From contig WACJ01000227.1 in NCBI GenBank assembly GCA_008973525.1, positions 186,001 through 250,000 of the forward strand: DNA of 64,000 bases. The letters are read 5' to 3'. The stretch comes from Stenopsyche tienmushanensis (lineage: Eukaryota; Arthropoda; Insecta; Trichoptera; Stenopsychidae). The position numbers were made by a program, and so were the translations under genes. The notes below the pieces were generated by a model. That model was given only the letters and a program-made list of their open reading frames with translations. It was not told the DNA's origin and ran no database searches. Position 1 is the stretch's first letter; each line of letters opens with the position of its first letter. Below, piece after piece: positions 23,288 to 35,770 of this stretch.

Positions 23288-24597
23288 TTAAATATATCCA
23301 TTATCAACGGCATGCACAATATTTCCAGCTAGTCTCAATCTTCCTGCTTGGTTTTTGATAGGTTTAATAATCCAAATGGTACTTAGAAAGTGCCAAGCCG
23401 ATGAATGAATAATCTTTTATTTCTTTCATGAATAAACTTCAGGGATAAATTTTATCAGGATCACTTCCCATATCCTTTATTTGAGCAGATAATATATCAT
23501 AATAGTGTTTGAGCATAGATTGATAATATTCTTTTCTAAGCTCCTGTGTTGAACAAGCGTAGATAAAAAATCCCACATCTAATATTGGGGATGCACATCT
23601 TCCTAATTGAAAATCAATCATTTTAATATCTTCTGGAATAGTGCTTCCAGGTTTATATTTAAACAGAAAGTTAGGAGTCCACGAATCTCCATGGTTAAAT
23701 ACAGCAGTTTTCCATTTTGCTTTAACTATTTCACATACATCAAAAAATGTCTTGACTGTTGCAAATTTCTTGATTTTATCTACATATATTGTTCCAGGAT
23801 ATTCTTTTTCAACAGCATCGATAGCACAATCACATATGGTCTTCCAGTAAACTTTAAACCAATCCCAATATTCTTCATTGAAATATATTTCAGTTAATTT
23901 TGTGGTCAGTTCTTCAAATTTTTCAGGATTTTGATCTTTAAAAGCAAACGATATAGCATGCAGTTTTGCAAAGCATTCCAAAATAATTTTGGTATGCGCA
24001 TAATCTATTCCTTCCTGTCTTACAGCTAATCCGAAGTTATAAATGGACAAGTCTTCCATTGCTAGAAAATCATTTTCACCGTCTGTGACGGCAGCGAACA
24101 CTCTAGGACAGTTATTAAACGGTTTTTTTAATATCTTTGTAGATTGAAAGTCTAGTAGCTGTGGTAAAATTTCAAGATAAAAAGTGATTTCATTATTGAA
24201 GAATCCTTCTGATCTAAATGTTTTCTTGCGTGCAATAATTCTCGGAAAGCACTTGATTAAGAGTTTTATATTGACATGATCATCATCATTCGTTTTTGAA
24301 GATACGACTTTGGCATAGAATGTGATGCGATATAGATCATTGAGATATGAATCACCTTTGCTGGTTCCATCGCCAAACTATAAGCATAACGTATTATAAA
24401 TGTTTATATTAATTGAGCATAATATTAACACATTCATCAATTTTAGATGATGAGTTATTTAATTTTATAATATAACAAATTGTACCTATCTCAGGTTGCA
24501 CATATTTAATATCTTTTCTAAACCAACTGTATAGATGTTGGTTATGAAAATATTAGCATTTGGATATAAAAGTAAGTTCACTCTAATTAAAAGACAT
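23288..24597 (-). pseudogene. EcKL pseudogene, copy 3
   Basis: Closely related to copies 1 and 2 over 23385-24377, but broken in several ways. In the first-exon remnant (about 24487-24597) the ATG is followed by a stop at codon 5. In exon 2, the conserved YPWSLF Trp codon is TGA (23439-23441). At 23384/23385 the middle of exon 3 is joined directly to the ALSLES region of exon 2, deleting the end of exon 2, all of intron 2 and the start of exon 3. The HGDSW loop reads NHGDSWTPNF, so that part is still intact. The remaining exon 3 still ends DNGYI-stop. A truncated product cannot be excluded, but the multiple lesions make a pseudogene the best call. Confidence 0.9.
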
Positions 24598-25036
24598 TTT
24601 TCTCAAGTCCATGATATTAAAGTTATTATAAAATGAAAGTTTGTGTTTGAATGTTAATTCAAATCAGCATTAATCTTTTTTGTCAATATAATTAGTAGTT
24701 TGAATAGAGTGAATACATATAAATACTAAAGTGTTATAAAAGATCCAAAAAGTTTAGAATCTCGCAGATCTGCTGAGGAAAGTGGATTTTGGAAAAATAA
24801 GTATAAAGTGCTTCCATCTGATAAGATACTAATTCAGCAGATTTTCTGTAAATAAAATAACCATGTTTGTTTGGAGTGTAAACCAAGTCTCATCGAAACA
24901 ATTTTATTGGCTAAACAGCAAAACACAATCATTTAAAATGGTTAAATATAAATTTTTACAACAAAACAATGCATATATAACAGAACTATCGACATAATGT
25001 ATGAGGATAATCGTTCACTTGAATTTGTCTTTTAAT

Positions 25037-26471
25037 TCATATATATCCATTATCAACACCATCTATAATGTTTCCAGCTAGTCTCAGCCTTCCTGCTTGT
25101 GTTTTGATGGGTTTGATGATCCAAATGCTGCTTATATCGACGGGTTCCGTACCCTGCAAATAAATTTAACATATATTATTGTTATAAAACGGCTGAAATG
25201 GATTATTAAAATTAGCATAATATGCATACTTGAACGGCTTCCATATCGAAAACATCTTCCGGTTCTAGAATTGAGGTCGGAATTGATTCCAAGCTAAATC
25301 CCAAGCCGAAATATGAATAATCTTTTATTTCTTGCATGAAAAGACTCCAAGGATAAAGTTTATCGGGATCGCTTCCCATTTCTTTTATTTGCTTGGATAA
25401 TACATCATGATAATATTTGAGCAAGGATTGATAGTGGTCAGCTCTTAGTTGTTGTGTCGAACAAGAGTATATAAATAATCCTATATCTAAAATTGGCGAG
25501 GCACATCTTCCAAATTGAAAATCGATCATCTTAGCTTCATCAGGTATTATTGTTCCAGATTTGTATTTAATCAAAAAATTTGGTAACCACGAATCTCCAT
25601 GGCTAAATACAGCGGTGTTGCCGTGTGCATTAGCCGCTTTACACGCGTCAAAAAATACCTTTTCCGTTGCAAAATCTTTTATTTTTTCTGCGTATATAGT
25701 TCCGGGATATTCTTTTTCAACTGCGTCGATTGCACATATACATACGTTCTTCCAGTACGCGTTGAACCAGTTCCAATATTTTTCACTGTAATAAGTCTCA
25801 AATATTTTTTCAGAGAGTTTGGCGAATTCTTCAGGATGCTGATCTTTGAAAGCGAATGAGACGGCATGAAATTTTGCAAAGCATTCCAAAATAATCCGAG
25901 CGTGAGCGTAATCGATTCCTTCTTGTCTTGCAGCCGCTCCGAAATTATTTACCGTCAAGTCTTCCAGCGCTAAAAAATCGTTTTCACCGTCTGTGATGGC
26001 AGCGAAAACCCTCGGACAATGATCAAATGGATTGGTCATTTTTTTGGTCAACTGGAATTTTAAAAGCGCCGGCAAAATGTGAAGATAAAATGAGATTTCA
26101 TTTTTGAAGAAGTCTTTTGATCTGAATGTTTTTCTGCGTGCAATATTTTTGGGTAGGCATTTGATAATAATTTTTGTACTGACGTTGATGTTTTCATCAG
26201 GCGTAGGTGATATAATTCTGGCATAAAATGTGATTCGGTACACATCGCTTAGATATGAATCTCCTTTGGCAGTTTGACTGCCGAACTGAAACAAATATGA
26301 TAACAGAATGTAAAATGTTATATTTAAGAATGTTACGGAATGTTGTTTTTTTACCTTATGTTTCACATATTTAACGTCTTTTCCGAACCATTCACTCAGA
26401 CGTCGATTGAGAAATTCTTCAGTAAGATATTTTGATATCAACGTTGTAAGTTCGTTTAAATTTGAAGACAT
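25037..26471 (-). CDS. Ecdysteroid kinase-like (EcKL) protein, copy 4
   Basis: Intact three-exon gene: 26355-26471, 25230-26285, 25037-25153; 429 aa (one codon more in exon 1 than copies 1 and 2). Family landmarks: GSQTAKGDSYLSDVYRITFY after the first junction, the IIIKCLPKNIARRKTFRS strand region, catalytic loop HGDSWLPN, KMIDFQFGRCASPILDIG and the C-terminal AGRLRLAGNIIDGVDNGYI. It is clearly diverged from copies 1-3, so it predates that burst. An in-frame extension past the first splice donor gives a longer open frame, but the donor and acceptor match those of all other copies. The upstream motif is present at 26677-26692. No lesion seen, so it is probably an active enzyme. Confidence 0.93.
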
Positions 26472-26599
26472 TTTTTACAATATATGCATATAATGTTTAT
26501 GAAAAATAACAAACAATATTGTTGTTATAGCTTGGATTTAAAATTTTATTATATTGGTATAATATAAAAATATCACAATCAGTGGAAATAATTTAGACA

Positions 26600-26695
26600 A
26601 CTTTCCGTCGTCAAAGATTTAAGGCAACTGATAATTTGTTTATGTTTGCTAATATCACGTATAAAAACTAAACATGTAAAGCTAGTATTACAATC
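26600..26695 (-). promoter_or_regulatory. EcKL-4 promoter
   Basis: Minus strand: TTGTAATACTAGCTTTAC motif (about 26676-26692), a GATATTAGC box where copy 2 has GATATAAAG, and TTATCAGTTG about 26 bp downstream as initiator. The leader splice donor is not clear here. Confidence 0.5.
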
Positions 26696-27153
26696 ATTAG
26701 TAGATGACGTAGTAGAAAATACAAGGTTATTGTCGTTCAAACACGTCATGCTTTTGATAAACAATGAAAAGCGCATATTTTTGTAATAATTTTCCAATCA
26801 ATATTCAAAAAATATACTGTTATTTATGAACATAATTTATAACAGCGATGTTTTTATAATAAAAGAGTTCCTTTAGTGAATTTCATGTATTTTTGTACAA
26901 AGCATATAATCAGTATTTGTATTTGATATTCATTAAAAACTTAAAAGTATCGTACGCATTAGATGCGCATTATATTTATCAAATAATCGCTAAACTACAA
27001 ACTAATATAATTATGAGTTGGACTCGATCTTAAAATCGTTATATTTGTGTACTTTTAATATATAAAATAAAGTAGTGATATAATTTGTGCTAAACGTTTA
27101 TAATAAATGTTCGTGGAAAATAATTCAAATTCAAATTTAATCTAAATTTTTGA

Positions 27154-28582
27154 TCATATATAGCCATTGTCTACAGCGTGTACAATATTCTGTGCTAGTC
27201 TCAATCTTCCTGCTTGTTTCTTGATAGGCTTAATAATCCAAATTTCGGTTAATTCGACGGGTTCCGTGCCCTGTAAATTAAAAGGAATGTATCACACACA
27301 GGCAATGGAATGATTCGTTTTGTGTGACTTATAAAAATTACCTGAACTGCCTCCATATCAAAAATGTCTTCCGGTTCGAAGACCGAAACTGGCGTCGATT
27401 CAAAGGAAAACGCCAAACCGAAGAACGAATACTGTTTTACTTCCTTCATGAATAGACTCCAAGGATAAACTTTATCAGGATCGCTTCCCATTTCTCTTAT
27501 TTGAGTGATCAATATATCGTGGTAGTGTTTGAGCATCGATTGATAGTATTCCTTTCTTATGTCCTCTGTTGAACAGGCATAAATGAAAAATCCGATATCG
27601 AGTATCGGAGACGCACATCTTGTCAGCTGGAAGTCAATCATCTTTGCTTCTTCGGGTATGATAGTTCCAGGTTTATATTTAAATAAAAAGTTCGGTGCCC
27701 ACGAATCTCCGTGGCTGAATACGGCCGTCTTACCTCCCGCACTCGCAGCTTTGCTTTGGTTAACATACGCCTCGTCCGTTGCAAACTCTTTGATTTTTTT
27801 CTCATAAATCGTTCCGGGATACTCTTGTTCAACGGCATCGATTGCGCAAGCACAAATACTCTTCCAGAATTTTTTAAACCAATTCCAATACCGATCGTGG
27901 TAATATACTTCAAATACTTTTGTCGTTAATTCGGCATACTTTTCAGGATGTTGATCGTTGTAAGCAAACGACATAGCGTGAAGTTTTGCAAAGCATTCCA
28001 AGATGATTTTAAAGTGTTCAGTAATCGATTCCTTCTTGTCTTGCCGCCTGATCCGAAATTATAAATGCTCAAATCTTCCATCGCTAGGAAATCGTTTTCG
28101 CCGTCCGTAACGGTTGCGAATATTCGGGGAGAGTTATCAAACGGACTCGTCATTTTTTTGGTCGCCTGGAACTTTAAGAGTTCAGGCAGGACGTATAGAT
28201 AGAATGAGATTTCATTTTTGAAGAAATCTACCGATCTGAACGTTCTCCTGCGTGCAATATTTTTGGGCAAACATTTGATTATGATCTTAGGCGTTGACAT
28301 CGGGATCTTCATTAGCTTCGGGTGATACAATCCTGGCATGGAATGTGATTCGGTACACGTCACTGAGATATGAATCTCCTTTTGTTGTTTCATCGCCGAA
28401 CTGTAAACAAGTATAACAATGTAATATGCATTTTAGGTTTATAACATTTATAAAGTATTGTTCAATACCTCATGTTTGACATATTTGACTTCCTTTCCAA
28501 ACCAATCGGTTAAGCGTTCATTGAGATATTCTTCAGTAAGGATTTTGGATATAACTGTCAGTTCACTCAGATCGGATGACAT
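27154..28582 (-). pseudogene. EcKL copy 5, frame-disrupted
   Basis: Exon frame is preserved at all borders: 28469-28582, 27342-28400 and 27154-27270 with good GT-AG sites, and the termini are intact (ends DNGYI-stop). Exon 2 is 3 bp longer than in copy 1, made up of three separate +1 insertions relative to copy 4: near 28290-28300, near 28048 (Ala-Ala-Arg-Gln region), and near 28020 (the conserved IDYAH segment). The frame is lost and regained, leaving stops between them. The catalytic loop (HGDSWAPN) and DFQ are intact. It is either a recent pseudogene or a real gene damaged by sequence errors; the otherwise conserved sequence keeps the second option open. The promoter motif is present upstream. 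Confidence 0.75.
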
Positions 28583-28889
28583 CTTTACTCAAACTGTGAT
28601 ATTAAAATGATCATAAACACTGTAAATTGACAGATACACAAGTGAATACATATTTAGTTTGACAATTGAGACGCATTAATTTACTTGAGATAAATTACTG
28701 AAATTCAAAAATGAAATATGGCAACATTGTTTTGGCGCATTTACGTTTGACACTTCGACGAACGTATATTAGTGGATTTATGAATTAAAAATATTATATT
28801 TGATAGATTGGTGTGTAAATAAATTGAAGAACGTATATTTACAGTGTGCACTGCGAATTTGAACGACCTTCCACCGCAAATATGAACGA

Positions 28890-28956
28890 TTGACTGATGG
28901 TTCGTTTTCGGTCAGAGCTTATATCTAAGCGCGAATTCTAAAGCTAGTATTACAGT
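28890..28956 (-). promoter_or_regulatory. EcKL-5 promoter
   Basis: Minus strand: ACTGTAATACTAGCTTTA (28939-28956, identical to copy 2), GATATAAGC (about 28917-28925) and the initiator ATCAGTC (28892-28898), roughly 30 bp apart. Confidence 0.6.
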
Positions 28957-29274
28957 CGAATCTGGGTGACGTGGCACAAATGACGAGGTCAATGCCACAT
29001 CGTAAATTATGTAACAATTAAAATTGATACGTTGATATAATAATCTGCAATCTTAATGTAAAGGATTATTAAGATATTTTTTAAAAATCTAACCATGTTA
29101 TTGATTTTTGGCACATGCCGGAAGTATACGGCGTGCCGCTTACGTTTTTGGCCAACAGGAAAGTAACAACAACAAATACGTGTAAAGAAACGTGCCAATA
29201 TCTCGCTATACGGATTCTCGTTTAACGCCACGGCGCAATTCAAGAAAAATTATTCTAAAATGGGACTAAAATAA

Positions 29275-29890
29275 ATTGGACAGAAACTCTGTGAAAAAGC
29301 AATATGTTTCTATACAAAAATAAATGGAGATTCCACCTCCAAAGAAAGTTCGGACTGGCTTGAAAAATTCAAAAGACGACATGGTATCAGGGAACTTGAA
29401 ATTCATAGGGAAAATCTTTCTGGTGATATACCTTCAGCAAACACATTCATTGACACATTGAAGCTATTTGTGGAGAAGGAAAAAATATTATCAGAAAAAA
29501 GCCTGGATGAATGGTGAACAGCTATCAGCTTCCACAAGAAAATAAATTTAAAAGATTGTCGCCAATCGCAGTTTACTTTAAACTGGGGTTTCTATATAAA
29601 CCTCTTTTATTCCCATCAGGTTTATTTTTTTTGCTTTTTAAAAAAAATAAAACTGACAAAATAAGGCCAAAAAATGACTTGACTGACATTTTTTTGAACA
29701 GTCGCCATTTTGTGATTTATTTTTTTGAGTTAGGGACTATATTGACATCTATACTAATTATGAATTATATTGTTGGAGAGTGAAAATCTACACAGAATAA
29801 TGATGACATTGACACTGGGTATACTATTTCATCCGAAGAAGAGAGCGATTTTGAATCATATCGAAAATCGCAACGAAAATATTCAGCAAT
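29275..29890 (+). mobile_element. Pogo/Tigger transposase fragment
   Basis: The frame at 29280-29515 reads SSDWLEKFKRRHGIRELEIH and then a SANTFIDTLKLFVEKEK segment, matching the second half of the CENP-B HTH region of Tigger transposases. A stop follows. Near 29785-29880 another frame has an acidic TISSEEESDFESYRK tail. The DDE core is degraded and no termini were found. Confidence 0.65.
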
Positions 29891-30207
29891 GATAGTTTGT
29901 AATTAAGATAATTAGTATTTCTCTATTGGATGTCTGGCATTTGAGATGCCAGATGTCAGATATCCTTAAAATTTTACCAACGATGCAAAAAGTCCTTAAA
30001 ATGTTACCAAAAATGCTATTTTTTAATTGCCTTGTTGTCATCCTGTTTTTTTATTAACTTTTTTTATGCGATTTTGTATATATTTTTTGCCGTACAAATT
30101 TATAAGTGAAGTATAAAAATACAAAAAGAGTAGTTCTCTTCATCAAAAATACATCTATTCCATCCAATAGGAAGCTTCTTGATCTGATCACTGAAGAAAG
30201 AAGGCGG

Positions 30208-30345
30208 CTACTCTGAAAACCAGTTGCGCACGTATTGTTCGACCGCTGCGTTGTCTTGAAATCGTTGCCCTCCTAATGCCTCTATAAACATATGGTAGTC
30301 ACATGGGGCCAAGTCTGGTCTGTATCGTGGATGTTCAAGAGTTTC
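30208..30345 (-). mobile_element. Mariner transposase C-terminal fragment
   Basis: Minus strand reads HPRYRPDLAPCDYHMFIEAL and then an AVEQYVRNWF segment: the block with the last catalytic Asp (PDLAPCD) plus the usual C-terminal end of a mariner transposase of a different family from copies A and B. Confidence 0.75.
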
Positions 30346-30349
30346 CTAT

Positions 30350-31689
30350 TATAATTGGTTGAGTTTATTAAAGTTATGAAGTCATATCCAAGAGTGTTTT
30401 TTGCGTTAAAATTGCATTCGGGTTCCTTAACAACTTCTTTTAGAAAAAAATCATATTACTCATTATTTTGTGGTTGTAATGTGTTTACGAGATGGTTTGC
30501 AAAAACATTGACCTTTTTTGTCGTTTCAATTGAATGTTTTACATATATTTTTATATACTCTGCAAGATTAAATTTCAAATGTGTTTGAAAACGACATCTG
30601 ACATATCTGAATTTTTTTTGATAGGCAATTTCCATGAAACAGTATTTGGAGATGTGAGATTTATAAAATACTTGTATTATGATATTGATTATATTTATAC
30701 TTTTACAGATCTACTATAACCAGAATAATCCTGATTTTAGATGAAAGATTTCCAATCTCACAAAATAGCATCCTATGCCAATTACTTCACAATTAGAGTA
30801 TGTATATAATAGTTTTTATCTTATCATCTTCAATTGGTAGTTCTATGAATTAATTGAATGATGTTTATGTGCTTCATTATTTCTTGATAAGGGATCTCAA
30901 GAGGATCTGATAAACTTTAAATTCTGAAAAAAAAAACAAAGAAGTTAATGGATATTAAAGATCAATAATTGCTTGAATTAATCGGAAAAATCTTCCCTGT
31001 TTATCAATTTTTATTCCGCAACAACAATATTTTCCACAGGGCTTCGAATCATTATTTTTCTCATATCGGTTATGTTCTTAACATATTTATATCGATTCGA
31101 TTATGGTTTTCGTTCCGAAAAAAATAACAGTTTTACTAGTTATCGGTTTCGTTCTGATTCGAAGTCCTGATTTTTCAATCTAATATGTATATTTTATCCA
31201 GATTCTAATACCAATCACTTAGCTTCCAGTTGTTCCTAATGTGTAACTATTCCAAAATAGCATTTAATCTATTTTTCATCCGATAGCCTCGTCACATGAC
31301 CTGCGCACAACAGGTTATATGGCTTATTAGCAATGCCATACAATTAAAATATTTATCATTCTTAACATATATTATTTTTAGGATAACATCTCTTTAGCCA
31401 ATTGAATGGTTTTTGATGTATATAACGCATTTGTTTTTCATTATCGATTATTCGCAACCATAAGTTAATATTAGAGATTTTTTTAAAATCAGCCACATCA
31501 TCTTCATATTATTCTGAAGGCAGATTTAATCTAATTTGTCATCTTTCCAGATATGTCAATCATCTGTCTTAGATATCGAAATCAATATACTGGCGCTTAT
31601 AGATAATCGATATTATAATAATTTTACATTTTGGTTTCCAATTTATTTCCACGTTTTGAAATCATAATGTATTATACAAGTTTCAGTCA
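30350..31689. other. Spacer, nothing recognised
   Basis: A/T-rich with short open frames only (30355-30588, 30534-30719); none has family signatures. Confidence 0.4.
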
Positions 31690-31760
31690 TACTATACTTA
31701 CTTACTGAGTCGAAGGCTTTTTCACAGTCTATAACTACCAAATATAGAGATTTTTTAAAT
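31690..31760 (-). mobile_element. Non-LTR reverse transcriptase motif A fragment
   Basis: Minus strand encodes KSLYLVVIDCEKAFDSVSK, matching the first catalytic-Asp motif (LY.AFIDYEKAFDSV) of LINE reverse transcriptases. Flanking sequence is too decayed to follow. Confidence 0.6.
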
Positions 31761-31864
31761 TCGTTCTCACTTTTTATATCATTGCTTATGAAAAAAAATT
31801 ATAATCAAATGTTTTCAATACATTTGATATTACATACGATTTTTTTCGTCATTCGTTTCATAAT

Positions 31865-32010
31865 GAGAGTTTGTAACCGTTCTGTAAACATGTTCAGATA
31901 TGGCATCCGATCGGGCGGCGCTCATTCGTCATATCAGCGGTTCGAAAAGCAGACCGATTGGACATACAAACTTTGTGGCCACTCCGTCCTCTTTTAGGGC
32001 TTTTTACATT
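31865..32010 (-). repeat. Dispersed repeat RepA, copy 3 (partial)
   Basis: Complement of the RepA core: CAGCGGTTCGAAAAGCAGAC palindrome near 31936-31955, then the GGCCACTCCGTCCTCTTTTAGG flank. Confidence 0.6.
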
Positions 32011-32307
32011 AGGTCGTAATCTAATAGTCAGTATCATTTTATTGTAGGAGGAGTTATCAATTCACATTATCAACCGGGATAGGAAGTGGATCGTTATTTT
32101 AAAAAGTTTAAAACGATGCAAATTGTCATTGGATTCAATTAAGGCAGCCAAAGGCAGGAGACCAAAAATATCATTCGGCAAACAAGAGATATGTTGAAGT
32201 GATTCTTATTTGATACTTTATTGCCCATTTACAAAGTAAACCTCTACAAAAATAATGCGACATGTAATAAAAATATTTATGATTGCTTTAAAAATGTACG
32301 CTTTGAA

Positions 32308-33713
32308 TTATAGGTATCCATTATCGACTGTGTCCACGAAGATTCTGGCCAATCTTAATCTTCCGGCTTGTTTTTTGATAGGTTTGACTACCAAAATATT
32401 TGAGACGTCGATGGCGTCGCTTCCCTAAAATTAGATTGTTAATTAAATATTAGCCATCGACACTAGAAGTACCACACCAGTCAAAATGTCAACTTACTTC
32501 GACAGAATTGATATCGTAAGCATCCTCTGGATCCAATATGATCACAGGCGTTGCTTCCATGCCGACAGCAATCCCAAAGTATGAATATTTTTTTACTTCT
32601 TGCATGAATAAACTCCATGGGTATAATTTTTCAGGATCGGTCCCCAATTCCTTGATATTTTTCATCAACGTGCTGTGATAATTTTTTAGCAATTCGTCAT
32701 AATGTAGTTGTCTCATATCTTGCGTTGTGCTCGAATAGATGAACATGACCATGTCCAGGACTGGAGAAGCACATCTTAACATCTGGAAGTCGAACATCTT
32801 AGCATCAACTGCTGTGTTAGATTCGTTATATTTATACAACAAATTTGGGACCCAAGCATCTCCATGACTGAACACTGCAGTCGGTCCATTTTCAGTAGTT
32901 GCATTGCATAATTTGATAAAAGTCTCATCAGTTGCGAATTGTTTAGCCTTCTCTTCGTAGATAGTGTTGGGATATTCTTTTTCAACAGGCATCGATGGCA
33001 CATTCACACAAGCTTCTCCACATGGTTTTGTACCATTCCCAATATTTTTGATGATAATACGTCTCGAACGTATGCGTCTTTAATTCTTCAAATTTCTCAG
33101 GCTGTTGATCTTTCATAGCGAAAGATATGGCATGGAATTTAGCAAAGCATTCCAGAGTAATTTTACATTGGATAAAATCGATTCCTTCTTGTCTTACAGC
33201 CGGTTTGAAGCCAATTTCAGCCAGATCTTCCATGGCAATAAAATCATTTTCACCATCCGTGACGGCTCCGAATACTTTCGGACAGTTGTCAAAAGGATCG
33301 TTTATCGACTTTTCAGCTTGAAATTTTAAAAGCTCTGGTAGAACGTGCAGATAAAATTTGATCTCATTCTTAAAAAAATCATCAGTTCTGAACGTTTTTC
33401 TCGTGCCGGCGTTTTTAGGCAATGCTTTTATGAGTAATTTCACGCTCAAACCATCGTTTGTTCCTGGAACAGTCGGTCTACAATAAAGTGTGATTCGATA
33501 AATATCGCTCAAATAAGAATCGCCTTTTCTTGCTCCACCGCCCATCTAAAATTATAGCAAATATAACATATTCGACAATGTAAATTAATTGATATTGTAA
33601 CATTTTTTTACCTCATGCTTTGTGTATTCAACATCTTGTCCAAACCATTCCGTCAGATGTTCATTGATAAATTCCTTGGTTAAGCGTTTTGATATTTTCA
33701 GCAGTTCGTCCAT
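32308..33713 (-). pseudogene. EcKL copy 6, single frameshift
   Basis: Three-exon layout: 33612-33713 (34 codons, shorter N-terminus MDELLKISKRLTKEF), 32498-33545 and 32308-32424. Exon 2 is 1,048 bp, one base over a multiple of three. The extra base is in the conserved AIDAVEKEYPGTIY region near 32988-32990 (CAACAGGCATCG where others have CAACAGCATCG). Upstream and downstream halves are fully open, with HGDAWVPN catalytic loop and KMFDFQ. Divergence from copies 1-5 is substantial, so the locus is old. A single base in a GG run could be a sequencing or assembly error, in which case this would encode a 421-aa enzyme. It lacks the shared upstream motif; a CATAAAAGCC box and an ATCAGTTTG initiator lie just upstream (33745-33800). 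Confidence 0.65.
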
Positions 33714-34086
33714 GTTAGATCTGCGAACATATGCTGTTGATTGACCTCTGCTTAAAAGCAAACTGATGATAACGAGTAATTCTTCTGGCTTTTATGAGCG
33801 CTGATAGTATTTTTTAAAAGCGACATTCGATCTATTTCGATATGGATTTATAAAACAGTAAAATATTTAAAGTAATATTAACACATTACGAGCGGAGAGG
33901 GGAGCACAGTATCAACATATTTGTATGCATTACGCTGTCTTTTGGTAAATGTCGGCTAAAATGTTATAATCCGATGTTTTTTCGCATTAGTTGACTTTTG
34001 AGGATTAATTGAAACATTTTTTTTCAAAATGAAGCACATTGAAAGTGACCAAAGACTATGTTTCGAAAATATATGTTTCCAGTATA

Positions 34087-34521
34087 CGAGGCACGTTCAG
34101 AAAGTAAGTGCACTGTGACCATAACGGACTGTGATTTTATGTTTTTTTTAAGGTAGGCAATACTGAATAGCGAGCATCGCAGAAATACGTTAGTACGTAA
34201 ACTTATGTCGTAGTGTCCAATTGCGTGAAAGATGTCAGTAAGAAATCTCTAAGAAAGAAAGTGTGTTTTAGGAAGAAAGAAAGTCCCTGTGTTTTGGGGT
34301 CGAAGATGCATCATTTTAGTCGAATTTGGAATGCTGACAAGAGAAGTTTACTCTGACTTGGCGCCTTCTATCATCATCTTATCATCCTCTCTGTGGGAAA
34401 TCATCCTCATAGATATTATGTGGAAAAGTAGTCAACAAGTGTATCAACAATAATCCCGTATTTTTTTACAAATGCACTTTTTCTAAAAATTCTAGTACAC
34501 TTACTTTCTGAACATGACTCG
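34087..34521. mobile_element. Mariner-like MITE
   Basis: Terminal inverted repeats CGAGGCACGTTCAGAAAGTA and complement of CGAGTCATGTTCAGAAAGTA. A TA precedes the left end; the right flank is TTA. No transposase frame is recognisable in the 435 bp. Confidence 0.7.
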
Positions 34522-34799
34522 TTATTCTTCATATTGCCATAGAGCGCGTTCCATGAGTGTATACACTTTATTTGCATGTCAAACAATTATGATTTATTGT
34601 GAATCATAAATGTATTTATAAATTACAAAACATTCCGAAGTGTTGTCCTGAAAATAGCTCCCGACTAAGACCCAAATAAAAAAAAATCAATTTCCAATTA
34701 TCTTATCACTAAGATAATGAAATAAGTTATTATTTATAAATTATTAAGGGGTGTTCCCCCTCTAAGAATTGCGTATGAATCGATCGTTAAAATCGTGAT

Positions 34800-35770
34800 C
34801 ATACAACTGCTGCTTATCATAGAGCAACAACTTCTCGGAGAGTACCGGCGCGGTTTCAGACTGGGCAGATCTACTGTGGGCCAACTTTTGTCTTCAAATT
34901 AACCCCCAAAAGAAGTGGGAATCCGGTGTCGACTTCCACCACATGTTCATTGCTTCTGCAAGGCGTATGACACCATCAACCGGGGGGAAAAAATGGAGGA
35001 TCATATTCAAAATGGGAATCCCGGGTAAGTTGATGAAGTTGTCTAGATCGGTCAGCGTAGTACGCTCCAACGGCACCCTGTATTTCAAGGTAACAATGGG
35101 ACTCAGATAGGGGGATGCCCTCTAGCCATTACATTTTAGTATTGTCTGGGAAGTAATTATGAGGGATGCTGGCAGATCAGAACACACAGATCTATAGAAC
35201 GATGATGTAATACATCAGCCTTTGTGGATAACATTGATATTGTAGCTAAATCGCGGTCGAAGGCTATGAATCAAGGGTGAATCTAATATATAAAAATGAA
35301 TTGGGTTTTGTTCGTTCGAAATGCGCTATCATACCGTTCATCGGATTGCGATAAAACTACGTCCACTTATTGCTAAAGAATTCGCGAGTAACATAAGCAT
35401 AGTCTAATATATAAAAATCAATGTTTGTATGTGTGTTCATATTTATAATAAAACAAACAAAATAAATTAAACAAGATAACTCTTTCAAATTTCAAACGAT
35501 ATTTTTAGAATTATTACTTTTGTGGCAGCAACGCGCCGGGTACAAGCTAGTGCTGAATAAAAATATGAAAAGGGCCCGGGGAGTCCCTCGTGCCATATTA
35601 AATTCGGAAATGGGTAGCATTAGACCTATCAGGAGAGCTCGTCTACGCTGGGATAGATAGGTAAACAAAGTGCCCGGGAAATTAGAGGGAAAAGGCTCAG
35701 GACAGATGTAAATTGTCGGTAGCTGGAGCTCTCGTATAGTGCTGAGTGTGAGCTACACAAGTAATGAGAA
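34800..35770 (+). mobile_element. LINE (Jockey/CR1-like) fragment interrupted by a Helitron
   Basis: Plus-strand frames with stops resemble reverse transcriptase: EYRRGFRLGRSTVGQLFVFK-like text near 34840-34890, then IFKMGIPGKLMKLSRSVSVV and a GLR-stop-GDAL segment (the GLRQGDAL block). After the Helitron the tail resumes with PIRRARLRWDR and ends in GTAGCTGGAGCTCTCGTATA near 35720. Heavily mutated. Confidence 0.65.
35282..35550 (+). mobile_element. Non-autonomous Helitron
   Basis: Starts TCTAATATATAAAAATGAAT and ends CGCGCCGGGTACAAGCTAG, with A on the left (35281) and T on the right (35551): the Helitron signature (5'-TC, 3'-CTAG, insertion between A and T, no target duplication). The starting motif is repeated at 35403, suggesting an internal or tandem 5' end. 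Inserted into a LINE. Confidence 0.65.

Noticed and set aside
25154..26471. Single 419-codon unspliced EcKL-4 protein
   Set aside because: It would read through introns 1 and 2, whose splice sites and positions are conserved in all seven copies.
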